Below are positions 44,832 through 53,824 of a DNA stretch of 64,000 bases, in pieces. The DNA comes from Gilvimarinus chinensis DSM 19667 (GTDB lineage: Bacteria; Pseudomonadota; Gammaproteobacteria; Pseudomonadales; Cellvibrionaceae). The notes beneath the pieces were generated by a model, which worked only from the letters and a program-made list of their open reading frames with translations, had not been told where the DNA came from and made no database searches. The translations under genes were made by a program, and so were the position numbers. Location of the stretch: assembly GCF_000377745.1 (NCBI RefSeq), contig NZ_KB898707.1, forward strand, positions 182,482-246,481. The letters are read 5' to 3'. How positions within the stretch are numbered: position 1 is the stretch's first letter; each line of letters opens with the position of its first letter.

Positions 44832-44851
44832 TTAGGGGAGGTTTACAAGAT

Positions 44852-46073
44852 GATGAGTTTATAGCTAAGCATGGCGAGCCACCATGGATACTTGCTAATG
44901 AAATACTGGCCTCTGCGAAGTTAGGTTACTTGCTGACAACTCCTGAGGGGCAGGACCCTGAAGAGCACATTTAGTGCAAAGTTGATTAATCAGGAAAATG
45001 GTGTGGAGATTAGTTTTTCAGACTTGTCTTCTGGGGAGAAAGTCTTGATGTCTTTGGCTTTGGCCCTCTATAGCTCCCATTATGATCGAATTTCTCCGGA
45101 TGTCTTACTTCTTGATGAGCCTGATTGTCATCTGCATCCTTCCATGGCAGGAAAGCTCTTGGATGTAATAGAAAACGTTTTTGTAAAACGACGTAAAATT
45201 GTCGTGATAATGACTACTCACTCACCGTCAACTGTTGCTATGTCTAATTTAGATTATCTTTATGTTATGACTTCACGAGACGGAAGAATATTCAAGGAAA
45301 CAAAAGATCGATGTATTAAAATGTTGACAGCAGGTGTCCCGGCTTTGAGTGTCGATTATGATAATAGGGTGCAAGTGTTCGTTGAGAGTAAGTATGATGC
45401 AAAAAACTATAGCGCTATATATGAACTTTTAAAATCCCGGCTGGACAGTGATATATCTTTGAATTTTATTTCGTCAGGCTCTGGCGGATCAGGAAGTTGC
45501 GAGCAAGTTAAGGATGTTGTCAGTGTTCTTAGGAGATACGGAAATTCCAAGATCTATGGTGTTATTGACTGGGATAATAAGAACTCCGGTGATGAGTACG
45601 TTAAAGTTGCTGCAGTTGGTAAGCGTTATAGCTTGGAGAATTTAATTTTAGACCCTTTGCTTCTTGGGGTTTATCTTATACGGGAGTCTTTTCTCCGTCC
45701 TGAAGATGCCGGTCTAGACTCTCGATTAACTTATGTAAGACTTTCCAGTTTGACTCAAGATGATTGCCAAAGCTTGGTGGCTTATGTGCTTTGTAAGCTT
45801 AGTGAGTCGGCTTCTGAAGTTGAAGATATTGGCGAGCTGGATGTTACTTATGTTGGTGGTCTACAGCTATCATTGAAGAGTTGGGTTCTTAGAAAGAACG
45901 GCCACGACTTAGAAAAATTGGTAAAGGATGCATTTCCTCCGTTAAGACGATTTAGAAATGAAAATGATCTAAAGAGCGATATAATTCTAAAGGTAATGTC
46001 CGATCACCCAATATTTATTCCAACTGATTTTTTAGATTTGTTTGATTCAATTTGCGTGCAGCATGTCGACTAG
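44852..46073 (+). pseudogene. AAA ATPase with TOPRIM-like domain, IS-truncated and frameshifted
   Basis: Starts directly at the IS right end. DEFIAKHGEPPWILANEILA in one frame passes into SAKLINQENGVEISFSDLSSGEK at about 44970 by a one-base frame change. From 44982 the frame is open for 363 codons: ABC-signature LSSGEKVLMSLALAL, Walker B LLLDEPDCHLHP, H-loop TTHSPSTV, and then a C-terminal region with VFVESKYDAKNY and GVIDWDNKNSGDE resembling TOPRIM/DUF4435-type nuclease domains. The Walker A half is missing. Intact relatives are OLD-like ATPase-nucleases, often phage-defence genes; this one cannot be active. Confidence 0.72.
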
Positions 46074-46413
46074 TTAGTGCGTGTATTCATTCGCTTTATC
46101 TGGAGGTTGTTCTCTGTGTCGTCAATCTTCCAGTTTTTATGAAATACAATTTTTTCCTTTGCTGCATCTTTTGTTCATCGGGCTGTTCATTGGGGGTCAT
46201 TAATTTTTTATCGGATTCTATGTGTGCTGGGTGATACGTTTTTCGGACGTACTTGCTGCTCTAATATATTTTGTCTTTGTGCCGAGGCTATGACTGGCTT
46301 TTCTCTTTCTTCGCATAAGAGAGTCTATTGCCGTGCTGATTGCTTTTTTATGCGAATTTTAGGGGAGGGCCGGAGTTCAATGTCTGAGAGTTAGTATTTT
46401 TATGCTATTCAAT
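46074..46413. other. Intergenic region, no gene
   Basis: T-rich, no credible coding frame. It separates the ATPase remnant from the tRNA-fragment att site. Confidence 0.4.
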
Positions 46414-46450
46414 AATAAAGGGTTAGTGGATATTAACCCACCAACCCTTT
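46414..46450 (-). terminator. Terminator of the tRNA transcript
   Basis: Arms AAAGGGTT-A-GTGG and CCAC-C-AACCCTTT with one mismatch, lying just beyond the CCA end of the tRNA fragment on its strand and followed there by TTATTATTG. This is the usual position of a tRNA terminator, so this side is probably the original host side. Confidence 0.55.
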
Positions 46451-46457
46451 AAAAATG

Positions 46458-46502
46458 TGGTAGCTAGGGGCGGACTTGAACCGCCGACCCCAGCATTATG
46501 AG
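46458..46502 (-). tRNA. 3' half of a tRNA(CAU), att site of the conjugative element
   Basis: On the minus strand: anticodon loop CTCATAA, right half of the anticodon stem (ATGCTG), variable region, T-arm GGCGG-TTCAAGT-CCGCC and acceptor end TAGCTACCA. The 5' half is missing; the sequence before it is integrase-side DNA. This is the displaced 3' end typical of integration into a tRNA gene. A CAU anticodon fits tRNA-Met (elongator) or Ile2; I favour Met. Confidence 0.78.
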
Positions 46503-46629
46503 TAAATAATCGTTGCTTGAATGCGCAAAATACATGGCAGATATGGTTCTGCCTTTCTCAATTGACAGTAAGTAATATCGCTAAATATTCACCATGTCAA
46601 GTATTTTGCTCTATTTGGCCAAATTATAA
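46503..46629. other. att-flanking region between tRNA fragment and integrase
   Basis: 127 bp without a gene; probably includes arm-binding sites of the integrase. No clear repeats are seen. Confidence 0.35.
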
Positions 46630-47562
46630 TCATTTTGGCAAACTTAATTTGTTTACTTGCGATCTCATTCTTCCAACCTTTGTCCGAACGTAATTACGCG
46701 TCGTTGAAAGTTGGCTGTGTCCCATCAAGCGTTGTATGGTGAAAATATCGGGTTCTTGGTCTTCATTATCTGGATTGCACAAAGCTGTTGCTGTTGTATG
46801 TCGTATTCTGTGAGCGCCAATTCTCACACCTGTCCTGGAGGATAATCTACGCATAAAACCAGTAATGTGTTCTCGTCTCATTGCTCTTGGATTCGTCGGA
46901 TCGGGTTTGTATCGGTTATAAAAAAGACAAACATTAAAAAGTCGATCATCTTTCCATAGCTCTCTTCCAAGATATTCTTGCGATCTTCTTAGTAAGTACT
47001 CAATGTCTGGAATTATTTCATCGGCAATCGGAATATCCCATTCTCGATAAGTTTTTGACCCTCTATAGCTGCAGGTCAGGATTCTTTTTTCGAGATTTAA
47101 ATCGCCGATTTCTATTGAAACTAACTGTCTTCTTCGAATGCCTGTAAAGTATAAAAATCTGATCACGATTAGCCAGAACCAAGCAGGCTGGGGGGCAGAG
47201 TCATCAAATTTCAAGTATTCAATGGTTTTCAGAAAAGCATCATTGTCGAGTGTTTTAGGTGGAGCCTGAGGTAGGGGGGCACCCTTTACTTTAGAGAACC
47301 AATCCCTTTGCAGATATGCTTCTTCAAACAGCCACTTACTCAGAAGTTTTAGATATCTGAGATACCCGTTATATGTCACCGGCTTAGCAACTTTTAGGGT
47401 CTCCGCTCGAAACTTCATAATACTGGTAAAATCTATCTCCTCGATTGATTTTACTCCAGAGCGCTCTTCAAAAAGTCTTGCAACTCTGTTTAAAGTTTCA
47501 GCTGTATCTGGCTGGTATATGTTTAACGCTATATATAATTCAGCCGCTTCCGTTACTCGCAT
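46630..47562 (-). CDS. int: Tyrosine recombinase/integrase
   Basis: 310 residues. N-terminal SAM-like core-binding domain (about 1-95), catalytic domain (about 105-310) with R143 (TGIRRRQL), HRIR (H251/R254), H282 in LMGHSQLSTT and nucleophile Y291: the complete R-H-R-H-Y set. It lies 127 bp from the tRNA fragment, the standard place for an ICE integrase, and would recombine attL/attR at this tRNA. It is of the XerC/D-like short class rather than the longer P4-type integrase usual in many ICEs. Confidence 0.9.
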   Translation of the reverse strand: MRVTEAAELYIALNIYQPDTAETLNRVARLFEERSGVKSIEEIDFTSIMKFRAETLKVAKPVTYNGYLRYLKLLSKWLFEEAYLQRDWFSKVKGAPLPQAPPKTLDNDAFLKTIEYLKFDDSAPQPAWFWLIVIRFLYFTGIRRRQLVSIEIGDLNLEKRILTCSYRGSKTYREWDIPIADEIIPDIEYLLRRSQEYLGRELWKDDRLFNVCLFYNRYKPDPTNPRAMRREHITGFMRRLSSRTGVRIGAHRIRHTTATALCNPDNEDQEPDIFTIQRLMGHSQLSTTRNYVRTKVGRMRSQVNKLSLPK

Positions 47563-47676
47563 ATTACTAACTCCTTATATTCCATGTAACTATAAACGGA
47601 ATACTGTAATATAACTGTAATGTGCATATTTATGCGCCAGCCCTTAGTAAAAATTTGTAGGAATATTGGGGTTCGG

Positions 47677-49617
47677 TCATACATCCTCTGCTGGCCTCAC
47701 AAATTTATTGGTCTTAGGTAGCTCTTGTCCTTCACCAAACAGCGCTGAATAAGGCAACAGCCAGCCATTAAGGCGAGCTTGTTTGTTGCCTGTATCTACG
47801 GTGTAACGATGGACGTTCTGGTGAGTTAATTTGGTTTTCAAGTTGACCTTGAGCCGTGCGAATCGCTTCTGCAGCTTGGTGTACTCGCTACCGTTCCCCA
47901 GACGGGCCTCCTTGACAAAATGCTGGAATATCCGGGGGGATACCAAAAAAACGCCTTCCTCCACAAAATGCAGGCCTGCTTTGGCGTTATTCACAGACAA
48001 CGTCTTACGGTGAATCCCTTGTTTTACCCAATCCAAAAAAGCCGTACCCACATCGTCGGTCCAATCCAGACTCTTGATATCTGTTGCAGGGCCTAAGTCC
48101 TCGGCAGCCTCATAGGAACCTGTGTCAGTGTCAGCTCTATCAGACTTCACAGGTGTTTTCGCCGATACGGGCTCGCCCTCGAAGGCGTCGACTTGATCCT
48201 CTTCCAGGGCGGGTTGGGAATCTGGTGCAGTCTCACTCGGTAACGGATCCGCAAACGGATCCGTATCATCCTCGACAGTCTCAGGGGGGCGAGCAGCTTC
48301 ACTGGCGGGCGCAGCGTCTGCCGACGCATGACGCTCAGCATCGTGTTGTACTGGTGCAGACTCAGCAGATTTAGCCGGCGCTGACCGCGTCCGGCTTGGA
48401 GCTGGTGCAGTTTCATTTTGAGGCGCCTTATCGGCGCCGAGCTCACGGATGGTTCCCTCAAACGGCTGCGGCAGCCTCACGGCGCGCCAAAGCAGTCTCG
48501 TTTTGAATTTGAGGCAGGTAAACGTATGGCTAAAGCGTCCTTGGGCATGCTCGATGGATATCTTGAAGACGGCTCCGCCGTCGTCATTCTCAATGGCAAA
48601 CCCATGCTCCTGCAGCACGTTATAAATTCTCACAGGATCCTGAGGCATCCCCGATGTGCCGGTGTCCTCAAAGCTGCTGATCAGCTTCATGGCCAGCGGC
48701 CGGCACACAAAGTACGTGTACTCACCGGTCACCCAGGCCATCCCACCATCCTGGTTGTACTTGATCTCACGCTGATCAATGAGCTGTCGCAGCCTCTTGA
48801 TCATACGATCGGCCAGCGAATCACCGGCACCCGGTAGCCGGGATGCCGGCTTTTTGATATCCAGATTCTTCGCGGTGCTGCGCCTATCGGCCTGGATGGC
48901 GATATCGGCGATCACCTGGCTTTCATACTCCTCCCCCCACAGATAGTTAATAACCTGATCCAATATCTCGGGGTGTTGTGTCAACCAAGCCCTGGCAGGC
49001 TTGGGGATCAAAGTGCCAAACATGGTAAGACTGAGTCGCTGGTGGCTCTTGTAAGCCACATCATTGAACGCTATCGCGTAGGACACGGCGTCAGTATCAA
49101 TCAGGCAACCATCCTGAGGTGTCCAGAATCCAGTCCGACCTCCCGAGTAGGTCGGTACCAACTGGATTCGCCGAAACAGCTTTCCAATATCGTGAAGGAG
49201 GCAGGCGATAAAGAGACCATAGGTCCAGATGTGCTCCTGGGCGGCGATCTCTTCGGGAGAGCCGCCGAGCGGTAGCTGATAGCTGCGGCGGATATGCAGC
49301 GCGTTCTCGATCACTTCGAGCGTATGCTGTAACAGGCCTCCAGGACCTGAGTGATGGTTATTCTCTGAGGCTGGTGCAAGTTGACTGCAAAGCGCAAAAG
49401 CGTAAGTTGGCTGTCGATAGAGGGTATCGAAATGCTCTTCGCTTAATCCGACCAGGCGATACATACCGCTCAGCGTTGCGTCATAGCCGACGTACTCCAG
49501 AAGCTCGCGCGCAGTGAGTATGGGTAATGCGGTCATATCGAGCTGTGACGCTCGAAGTTCGACTTGAGGCTGGGCGGGATCGGGCGTGAATACCTTACCC
49601 AATAGGCGTTTAATCAT
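47677..49617 (-). CDS. traI: MobH-family relaxase (TraI, TraI_2 domain)
   Basis: 646 residues. N-terminal TraI_2 domain (about 30-330) with the metal-binding HHSGPGGLLQHT and LLHDIGKL (H88/H89, H98, H142-D143) characteristic of the MobH/HD relaxases of ICEs such as SXT and PFGI-1. The acidic, proline-rich middle (about 400-515) is a linker. The C-terminal TraI_2_C domain (about 520-640) contains VEEGVFLVSPRIFQHF. It nicks oriT and leads the strand out. The ATG overlaps the stop of the upstream gene by 4 nt. A homologue of its C-terminal domain stands alone at 63153. Confidence 0.9.
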   Translation of the reverse strand: MIKRLLGKVFTPDPAQPQVELRASQLDMTALPILTARELLEYVGYDATLSGMYRLVGLSEEHFDTLYRQPTYAFALCSQLAPASENNHHSGPGGLLQHTLEVIENALHIRRSYQLPLGGSPEEIAAQEHIWTYGLFIACLLHDIGKLFRRIQLVPTYSGGRTGFWTPQDGCLIDTDAVSYAIAFNDVAYKSHQRLSLTMFGTLIPKPARAWLTQHPEILDQVINYLWGEEYESQVIADIAIQADRRSTAKNLDIKKPASRLPGAGDSLADRMIKRLRQLIDQREIKYNQDGGMAWVTGEYTYFVCRPLAMKLISSFEDTGTSGMPQDPVRIYNVLQEHGFAIENDDGGAVFKISIEHAQGRFSHTFTCLKFKTRLLWRAVRLPQPFEGTIRELGADKAPQNETAPAPSRTRSAPAKSAESAPVQHDAERHASADAAPASEAARPPETVEDDTDPFADPLPSETAPDSQPALEEDQVDAFEGEPVSAKTPVKSDRADTDTGSYEAAEDLGPATDIKSLDWTDDVGTAFLDWVKQGIHRKTLSVNNAKAGLHFVEEGVFLVSPRIFQHFVKEARLGNGSEYTKLQKRFARLKVNLKTKLTHQNVHRYTVDTGNKQARLNGWLLPYSALFGEGQELPKTNKFVRPAEDV

Positions 49618-50021
49618 ACGCAGTGTGCTTCAGCCCACTTGCGTATCATATCTTGCGCTGGGTGGGCATTGGCGGCGGTGTACTCTCGGATGGAACCCTG
49701 ACCTGATTTAAATGCTTTAAAGCTTTCCTGTAGCGGGTTCCAAAACTGAGGATTGCCAGAAGGATTAAACGCTCGGTGTGTCCAGCATTCGAGCTCGGAC
49801 AACCGACGCTGAAATAAGCGTTCCAACGGGAGGCTGTCGGATTTATTGTTTAGAGATACCAGATCCCACAGTACCAGCTCTATTTCAGAGCCGATGTTTT
49901 CACCATCGAGGCTCACGCCCTCGAATGCCTCGCAGAGCTGCTGCAAAGGCTGAAGCCATTTTGGCTTCCCCAGTTTTGAGAGTGCTTCCGTGACTGAATG
50001 CTCCCAGTGAGACTGTGTCAT
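49614..50021 (-). CDS. Conserved ICE protein of unknown function upstream of traI
   Basis: 135 residues, soluble, helical, Trp-rich (SHWEHSV, KPKWLQPL, PQFWNPLQ, KWAEAHC). No domain recognised. Its stop overlaps the relaxase start by 4 nt (ATGA), so it is coupled to it and may be an accessory mobilisation factor. AAAGGG precedes the ATG by 7 nt. Confidence 0.6.
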   Translation of the reverse strand: MTQSHWEHSVTEALSKLGKPKWLQPLQQLCEAFEGVSLDGENIGSEIELVLWDLVSLNNKSDSLPLERLFQRRLSELECWTHRAFNPSGNPQFWNPLQESFKAFKSGQGSIREYTAANAHPAQDMIRKWAEAHCV

Positions 50022-50109
50022 AACGAACCCTTTATCGTTTGCGGTTACCCTTAGCCCCGCAGGGCCATTTTCCCTTATTGATCCATTGCCCCCTTATGCC
50101 CCTTTGGCC

Positions 50110-50156
50110 GCCCCGGTCATCCACGGACTTTAGTGGATGACCGGGGCGCCTTTTTT
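50110..50156 (+). terminator. Very strong hairpin with T6 in the divergent tra region
   Basis: Perfect 15-bp stem GCCCCGGTCATCCAC / GTGGATGACCGGGGC, 8-nt loop, then GCCTTTTTT. It looks like an intrinsic terminator on the plus strand, but no plus-strand gene ends here: it lies in front of traD. It may be a leader attenuator for the transfer operon, the end of a small RNA, or part of oriT, since it lies between the relaxase and coupling-protein genes. Confidence 0.75.
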
Positions 50157-50289
50157 GATAGACGCCATTAACCATTCGGGCATAGCCCGCTTTTTAGCGT
50201 TTTCCTTTCCTTATTTCAGCAATCAATTTGTACAGCCCTTGTGCAGTTTGATTGATGCGAAATCCGTCACGGTCAGTATTCTCAGCCGT

Positions 50290-52380
50290 ATGAGTAACCA
50301 ACACCCCATAGAATCGCTAATGCGACCACCGGTAGAGCTTTCTTCGAGTCTCGCCTATGCCTGTGGTGCAGGCCTCGCGGTGATGAGCCCCGGCATGTTA
50401 TTAACCGTGCCGTCTGTGGCGTATTCGCTGGCCGCTTTCTGTGGGTATCGTTTTTGTACTCGAACCGCTTCCGCCGTTCAGCTTATGAAGTATCAGCATG
50501 GATTGACGGTATTGCCGTGGTGGGAGATCAGCAGCACCGAGATTCCGTGCAGCAAAAAAGACTTATTTCTGGGAAAAGGTTTTGAGTGGGAAGCCATTCA
50601 TACCCAGCGCCACCACGATTGTAAGCAACCCGAAAATCGTCACATCGTTAAACGCTATTCCTCACCGGGATACAAACGCGCACGTCAAATCGAATCCGCC
50701 TTTAAGCGTTCGCCATTAACTACGGGTCTTGGCAATTTGCTGGGCAGTACCCACTGGGTTAATCCTTGGTCGCCCGTCAATTTAGATTTAGGTGGTGATA
50801 CCACCACGCACGGTGTTGGTCTGTGGGAAGGTGAATACGATATCACCGAGCCTCAAAGTGAGCGCGTTGCGCATAAATTTGTCGTGGGTACCACTCGCGT
50901 AGGTAAGACACGACTATGCGAAGTGCTGGTCACTCAGGACATACACAACGACGATGTCGTGATTGTCTTTGACCCGAAAGGCGATGCCGAATTGCTGATT
51001 CGCATGTGGGCCGAATCGGTCAAAGCCGGACGTGAACACCAGTTCTATATGTTCCACCTTGGCTACCCGGACGTTTCTTGTCGCTATAACCCGGTAGGCT
51101 CCTTTGGGCGTATTACTGAACCAGCCAGTCGAATTGCTAGCCAGTTACCGGGTGAAGGTAATAGCGCAGCCTTCCGTGAATTTGCTTGGCGCTATGTGAA
51201 TGTGATCAGCCGCGCCGGTACCGAACTCGGTAAACGCCTCTCCTATGAGTTCTATTTACAATACGGCGCTGATATTGACCCGCTTCTGTATGAATACCTG
51301 CAAGCAGTCTTTAAGAAAAATGAAGCCGAGTTCCCAAAATGGAAAAAGGACATTGAAAAAGTCGAAGAGTCAGATCGAAAGCCTGATCGCAGTATGTCAG
51401 CGCGAGATCGTAAGGCATGGGCAGCTGTGGTCGTCTACAAAGAATACGGCCTATACGATGAAGTCGCCCACGCCCTGATCAAGACCTTTGAGTATGAGAA
51501 ATCTTTCTACGACAAATTGGTCGCGTCTCTTTTCCCGCTATTGGAAAAACTCTGTGCTGGTAAAACGGGCCAGCTGCTGTCGCCCGATTATCTCGACCTG
51601 GAAGACAAGCGACCAATCATCGACTGGAAGTCGATCATTCGCCAAGGCGGCATTGTGTATATCGGCCTCGATGCGCTAAGCGACGCGGAAGTCGCAAGCG
51701 CTGTGGGCAGTTCCATGTTTGCTGATTTGACTTCTACTGCGGGCTCTATTTACAAATTTGGATCAGATCAAGGCTTGCTGAAAGTCGAAGGCCGCAATGG
51801 CAAGAAGCGCAAGGTTTGTCTTCACCTGGATGAATTCAACGAGCTCGTGGGTAAAGAGTTTGTGCCGATGGCCAACAAGGCCGGCGGCGCCGGGTTCCAG
51901 TTGACCGCGTATACCCAAACCATGAGCGATATTATCGTTCGGTTTGGCGATACCGCTAAAGCCGCTCAGGTAATTGGTAACTTGGGCTCTATCATTATGC
52001 TGCGCGTGAAAGAGCTCGCCACGGCTGAACTGCTGACCGAGCAATTGCCTGATGTGGATGTGCATACACTTGGCCTCCGTAGTGGCGCGACCGACAGTCC
52101 AGCCTCTGAAGAGGTGGACTTTGTTTCATCCACACAGCAGCACATTGGTACTCAACGAGTACCGTTGTTGCACCCTGGTGATGTAACACGCTTACCCAAA
52201 GGCCAAGCCTTTGCCCTGGTGGGCAGTCGTCTTTACAAGATTCGCCTTCCCATTCTCAACGATGAAAAATCGTTGCCCTCGGATCTCTCATTTGTCACCA
52301 ATGAGATGCGCAAGCAGTACGCCGCGAAGAACTCCGAAGGCTGGCACAAAATGCCAGCACGGTGGGCGGAGGTCGCATGA
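50290..52380 (+). CDS. traD: Conjugative coupling protein TraD (SXT/TOL subfamily)
   Basis: T4CP ATPase that brings the relaxase-DNA complex to the secretion channel. I chose ATG 50290 (MSNQHPIESLMRPPVELSSS, the usual N-terminus); a longer frame from 50137 would begin inside a terminator hairpin. 696 residues: two N-terminal membrane segments (about 20-60), Walker A GTTRVGKTRL, Walker B VCLHLDEFNEL and a RecA/HerA-like motor with FDPKGDAELLIRMWAESV. The last codons overlap the next gene start by 4 nt (ATGA). It is the first gene of the plus-strand transfer operon. Confidence 0.9.
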   Translation: MSNQHPIESLMRPPVELSSSLAYACGAGLAVMSPGMLLTVPSVAYSLAAFCGYRFCTRTASAVQLMKYQHGLTVLPWWEISSTEIPCSKKDLFLGKGFEWEAIHTQRHHDCKQPENRHIVKRYSSPGYKRARQIESAFKRSPLTTGLGNLLGSTHWVNPWSPVNLDLGGDTTTHGVGLWEGEYDITEPQSERVAHKFVVGTTRVGKTRLCEVLVTQDIHNDDVVIVFDPKGDAELLIRMWAESVKAGREHQFYMFHLGYPDVSCRYNPVGSFGRITEPASRIASQLPGEGNSAAFREFAWRYVNVISRAGTELGKRLSYEFYLQYGADIDPLLYEYLQAVFKKNEAEFPKWKKDIEKVEESDRKPDRSMSARDRKAWAAVVVYKEYGLYDEVAHALIKTFEYEKSFYDKLVASLFPLLEKLCAGKTGQLLSPDYLDLEDKRPIIDWKSIIRQGGIVYIGLDALSDAEVASAVGSSMFADLTSTAGSIYKFGSDQGLLKVEGRNGKKRKVCLHLDEFNELVGKEFVPMANKAGGAGFQLTAYTQTMSDIIVRFGDTAKAAQVIGNLGSIIMLRVKELATAELLTEQLPDVDVHTLGLRSGATDSPASEEVDFVSSTQQHIGTQRVPLLHPGDVTRLPKGQAFALVGSRLYKIRLPILNDEKSLPSDLSFVTNEMRKQYAAKNSEGWHKMPARWAEVA

Positions 52381-53057
52381 CACGCACTCAGCGCATAGAC
52401 AGACAAGATACCGGCCGAGAAACCATACTCGGTAGCACCATCTCACAAGTTGCCTCTCTGGTCTCTTGGTTTCTGTTTGCGGTGTTTATCTCCATCGTCA
52501 TCGAGTGGATTGGCATGCTGGCCGGTTGGTGGGATAAGACCCACGCGAGACACATGCTCACCGAAGAGATCGGCTATCTCTCGCACATCGATCAGAACGC
52601 ACTTCTAAAACTTCACCCAGTGCAATTGGCTGACAAGGCCATTACGTGGGTGAACGAAGCGTACAGTTTTATTGGTTTGCCCAAAGCGCTGAATCTTCTC
52701 TCTCAGTACATGGGATGGCTTGCCATAGGGATCAGCAGTGCCATTGATATCACCTACACGCTGGTTATTCGTCTGGCTGTGGTGTTGCTCGCACTACCGG
52801 CCTTCATCCTTTGGGGCCTCTTAGGCCTCGTTGATGGATTGGTCGCTCGCGACATCCGAAAAGCCTGTGGTGGTGTGGAATCATCCTTTGTGTATCACCG
52901 AGTAAAAGATTGGATAAAACCGGCCATCGGGTTGAGCTCTGGCTTGTACCTGACGCTTCCTTTCTCAATCAATCCAGCGCTCTTTTTCATCGTGCCACAG
53001 CTGCTTTTCTTCACGTTCGTGTATTACACCGCGTCAACGTTCAAGAAGTTTATTTAG
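52377..53057 (+). CDS. ICE membrane protein, PFL_4697 family (TIGR03747-like)
   Basis: 226 residues from ATG 52377 (overlapping the traD stop; GGAGG 5 nt upstream). Four to five hydrophobic segments (about 24-47, 97-118, 122-149, 175-218) and the conserved start SQVASLVSWFLFAVFISIVIEW. In PFGI-1/ICEHin1056-type elements it follows traD as a membrane component of the transfer apparatus. The family name is from memory. Confidence 0.8.
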   Translation: MTRTQRIDRQDTGRETILGSTISQVASLVSWFLFAVFISIVIEWIGMLAGWWDKTHARHMLTEEIGYLSHIDQNALLKLHPVQLADKAITWVNEAYSFIGLPKALNLLSQYMGWLAIGISSAIDITYTLVIRLAVVLLALPAFILWGLLGLVDGLVARDIRKACGGVESSFVYHRVKDWIKPAIGLSSGLYLTLPFSINPALFFIVPQLLFFTFVYYTASTFKKFI

Positions 53058-53065
53058 GGGATCGT

Positions 53066-53824
53066 ATGCAATCGACTACTGACTCAAGTTTGCCAAACAT
53101 AGAGCATTCGGATGAACCCCGAGAGCCTATCGCTGATAACCGCTCTTCAATGCCATCGTGGTTCAAACTCGGCTTGGCATCAATATTGATATTGGTGCTA
53201 GTGGCATTCGTAGGCTTTGTGGTTTTCCTTCCAGAAGCCAAACAAGAAGTCGTCGAGGATCAGTCAACACCGCCTGTAGAGAAAATATCACTACCCGAAC
53301 CGCCCATCGACATTCAACGTAAAACGGCCGACAACGTCGACCCCGATATTACGTCTTCGCTGTTACAGGTGGAGTCCTCTGAAGATCTGTATTCCGAGTC
53401 CGTTGTGTTGGAAACCAACAGCGCGGTACAGCAAAAGCTTGAGAGTGAGATTGAGTCGGTTAAAAGCTCTGTCGAGCTGATGCAAGGCACCCTGATGGAG
53501 ATTAAGGCGCAGCTGTCCGACATGCGTGAAGCTGATAACGACAACGCTTCGGATATCAACCATCTACGCCGCTCCTTTCTCGATTTTAAAGAAGAGCACA
53601 AGGCGTCGACTCCGATCAAAAATCCAGAGCTACCTTTCTCGGTTGTGGCCATCAAGCAAATGGGCACCTTAGTGCAGGTGTCAGTCTCACACGACGGCCA
53701 TCGCCGGGATATGGGGCTCAATGGCCGGTGGATGGATTGGAAACTGACCGGTGTCGATCTCACCGGTCGTCGAGTCCAGTTCACCTACAAAGACCAAATC
53801 ACGCGGTTAACGGTGTCCATATGA
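53066..53824 (+). CDS. Inner-membrane-anchored coiled-coil ICE protein
   Basis: 252 residues from ATG 53066 (AGGGGA upstream; the longer frame from 52910 overlaps the previous gene too far). One membrane segment at about 32-54 (LGLASILILVLVAFVGFVVF), a Pro/Glu-rich periplasmic stretch, a coiled coil (about 125-180; SSVELMQGTLMEIKAQL), and a short C-terminal beta domain (GLNGRWMDWKLTGVDLTGRR). I do not recognise its family. A topology like VirB10/TrbI-type or PilO/PilP-like spanners is possible. Its stop overlaps the next start by 4 nt. Confidence 0.6.
   Translation: MQSTTDSSLPNIEHSDEPREPIADNRSSMPSWFKLGLASILILVLVAFVGFVVFLPEAKQEVVEDQSTPPVEKISLPEPPIDIQRKTADNVDPDITSSLLQVESSEDLYSESVVLETNSAVQQKLESEIESVKSSVELMQGTLMEIKAQLSDMREADNDNASDINHLRRSFLDFKEEHKASTPIKNPELPFSVVAIKQMGTLVQVSVSHDGHRRDMGLNGRWMDWKLTGVDLTGRRVQFTYKDQITRLTVSI

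Larger units (their letters stand above)
43644..44847 (+). mobile_element. IS3-family insertion sequence (IS407-group-like), 1.2 kb
   Basis: Ends are inverted repeats: left TGTAAACCTCCCCTAGAATAG, right the complement of TGTAAACCTCCCCTAATTAG, matching over the first 15 nt. Between them lie orfA and orfB with a slippery A7 at their junction, a complete and apparently active element of 1204 bp. Flanking 4-mers (CTAA left, AGAT right) do not match, so no target duplication is seen and a later deletion on one side is likely. Confidence 0.9.

Noticed and set aside
46458..46502. A complete tRNA gene
   Set aside because: Only the 3' half is present; the D-arm and the 5' acceptor strand are absent.
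50137..50289. Longer traD start at 50137
   Set aside because: It would begin inside the strong terminator hairpin and adds a non-conserved N-terminus.
52910..53065. Longer start for the coiled-coil protein at 52910
   Set aside because: It overlaps the preceding membrane protein by 148 nt; ATG 53066 has a ribosome site.
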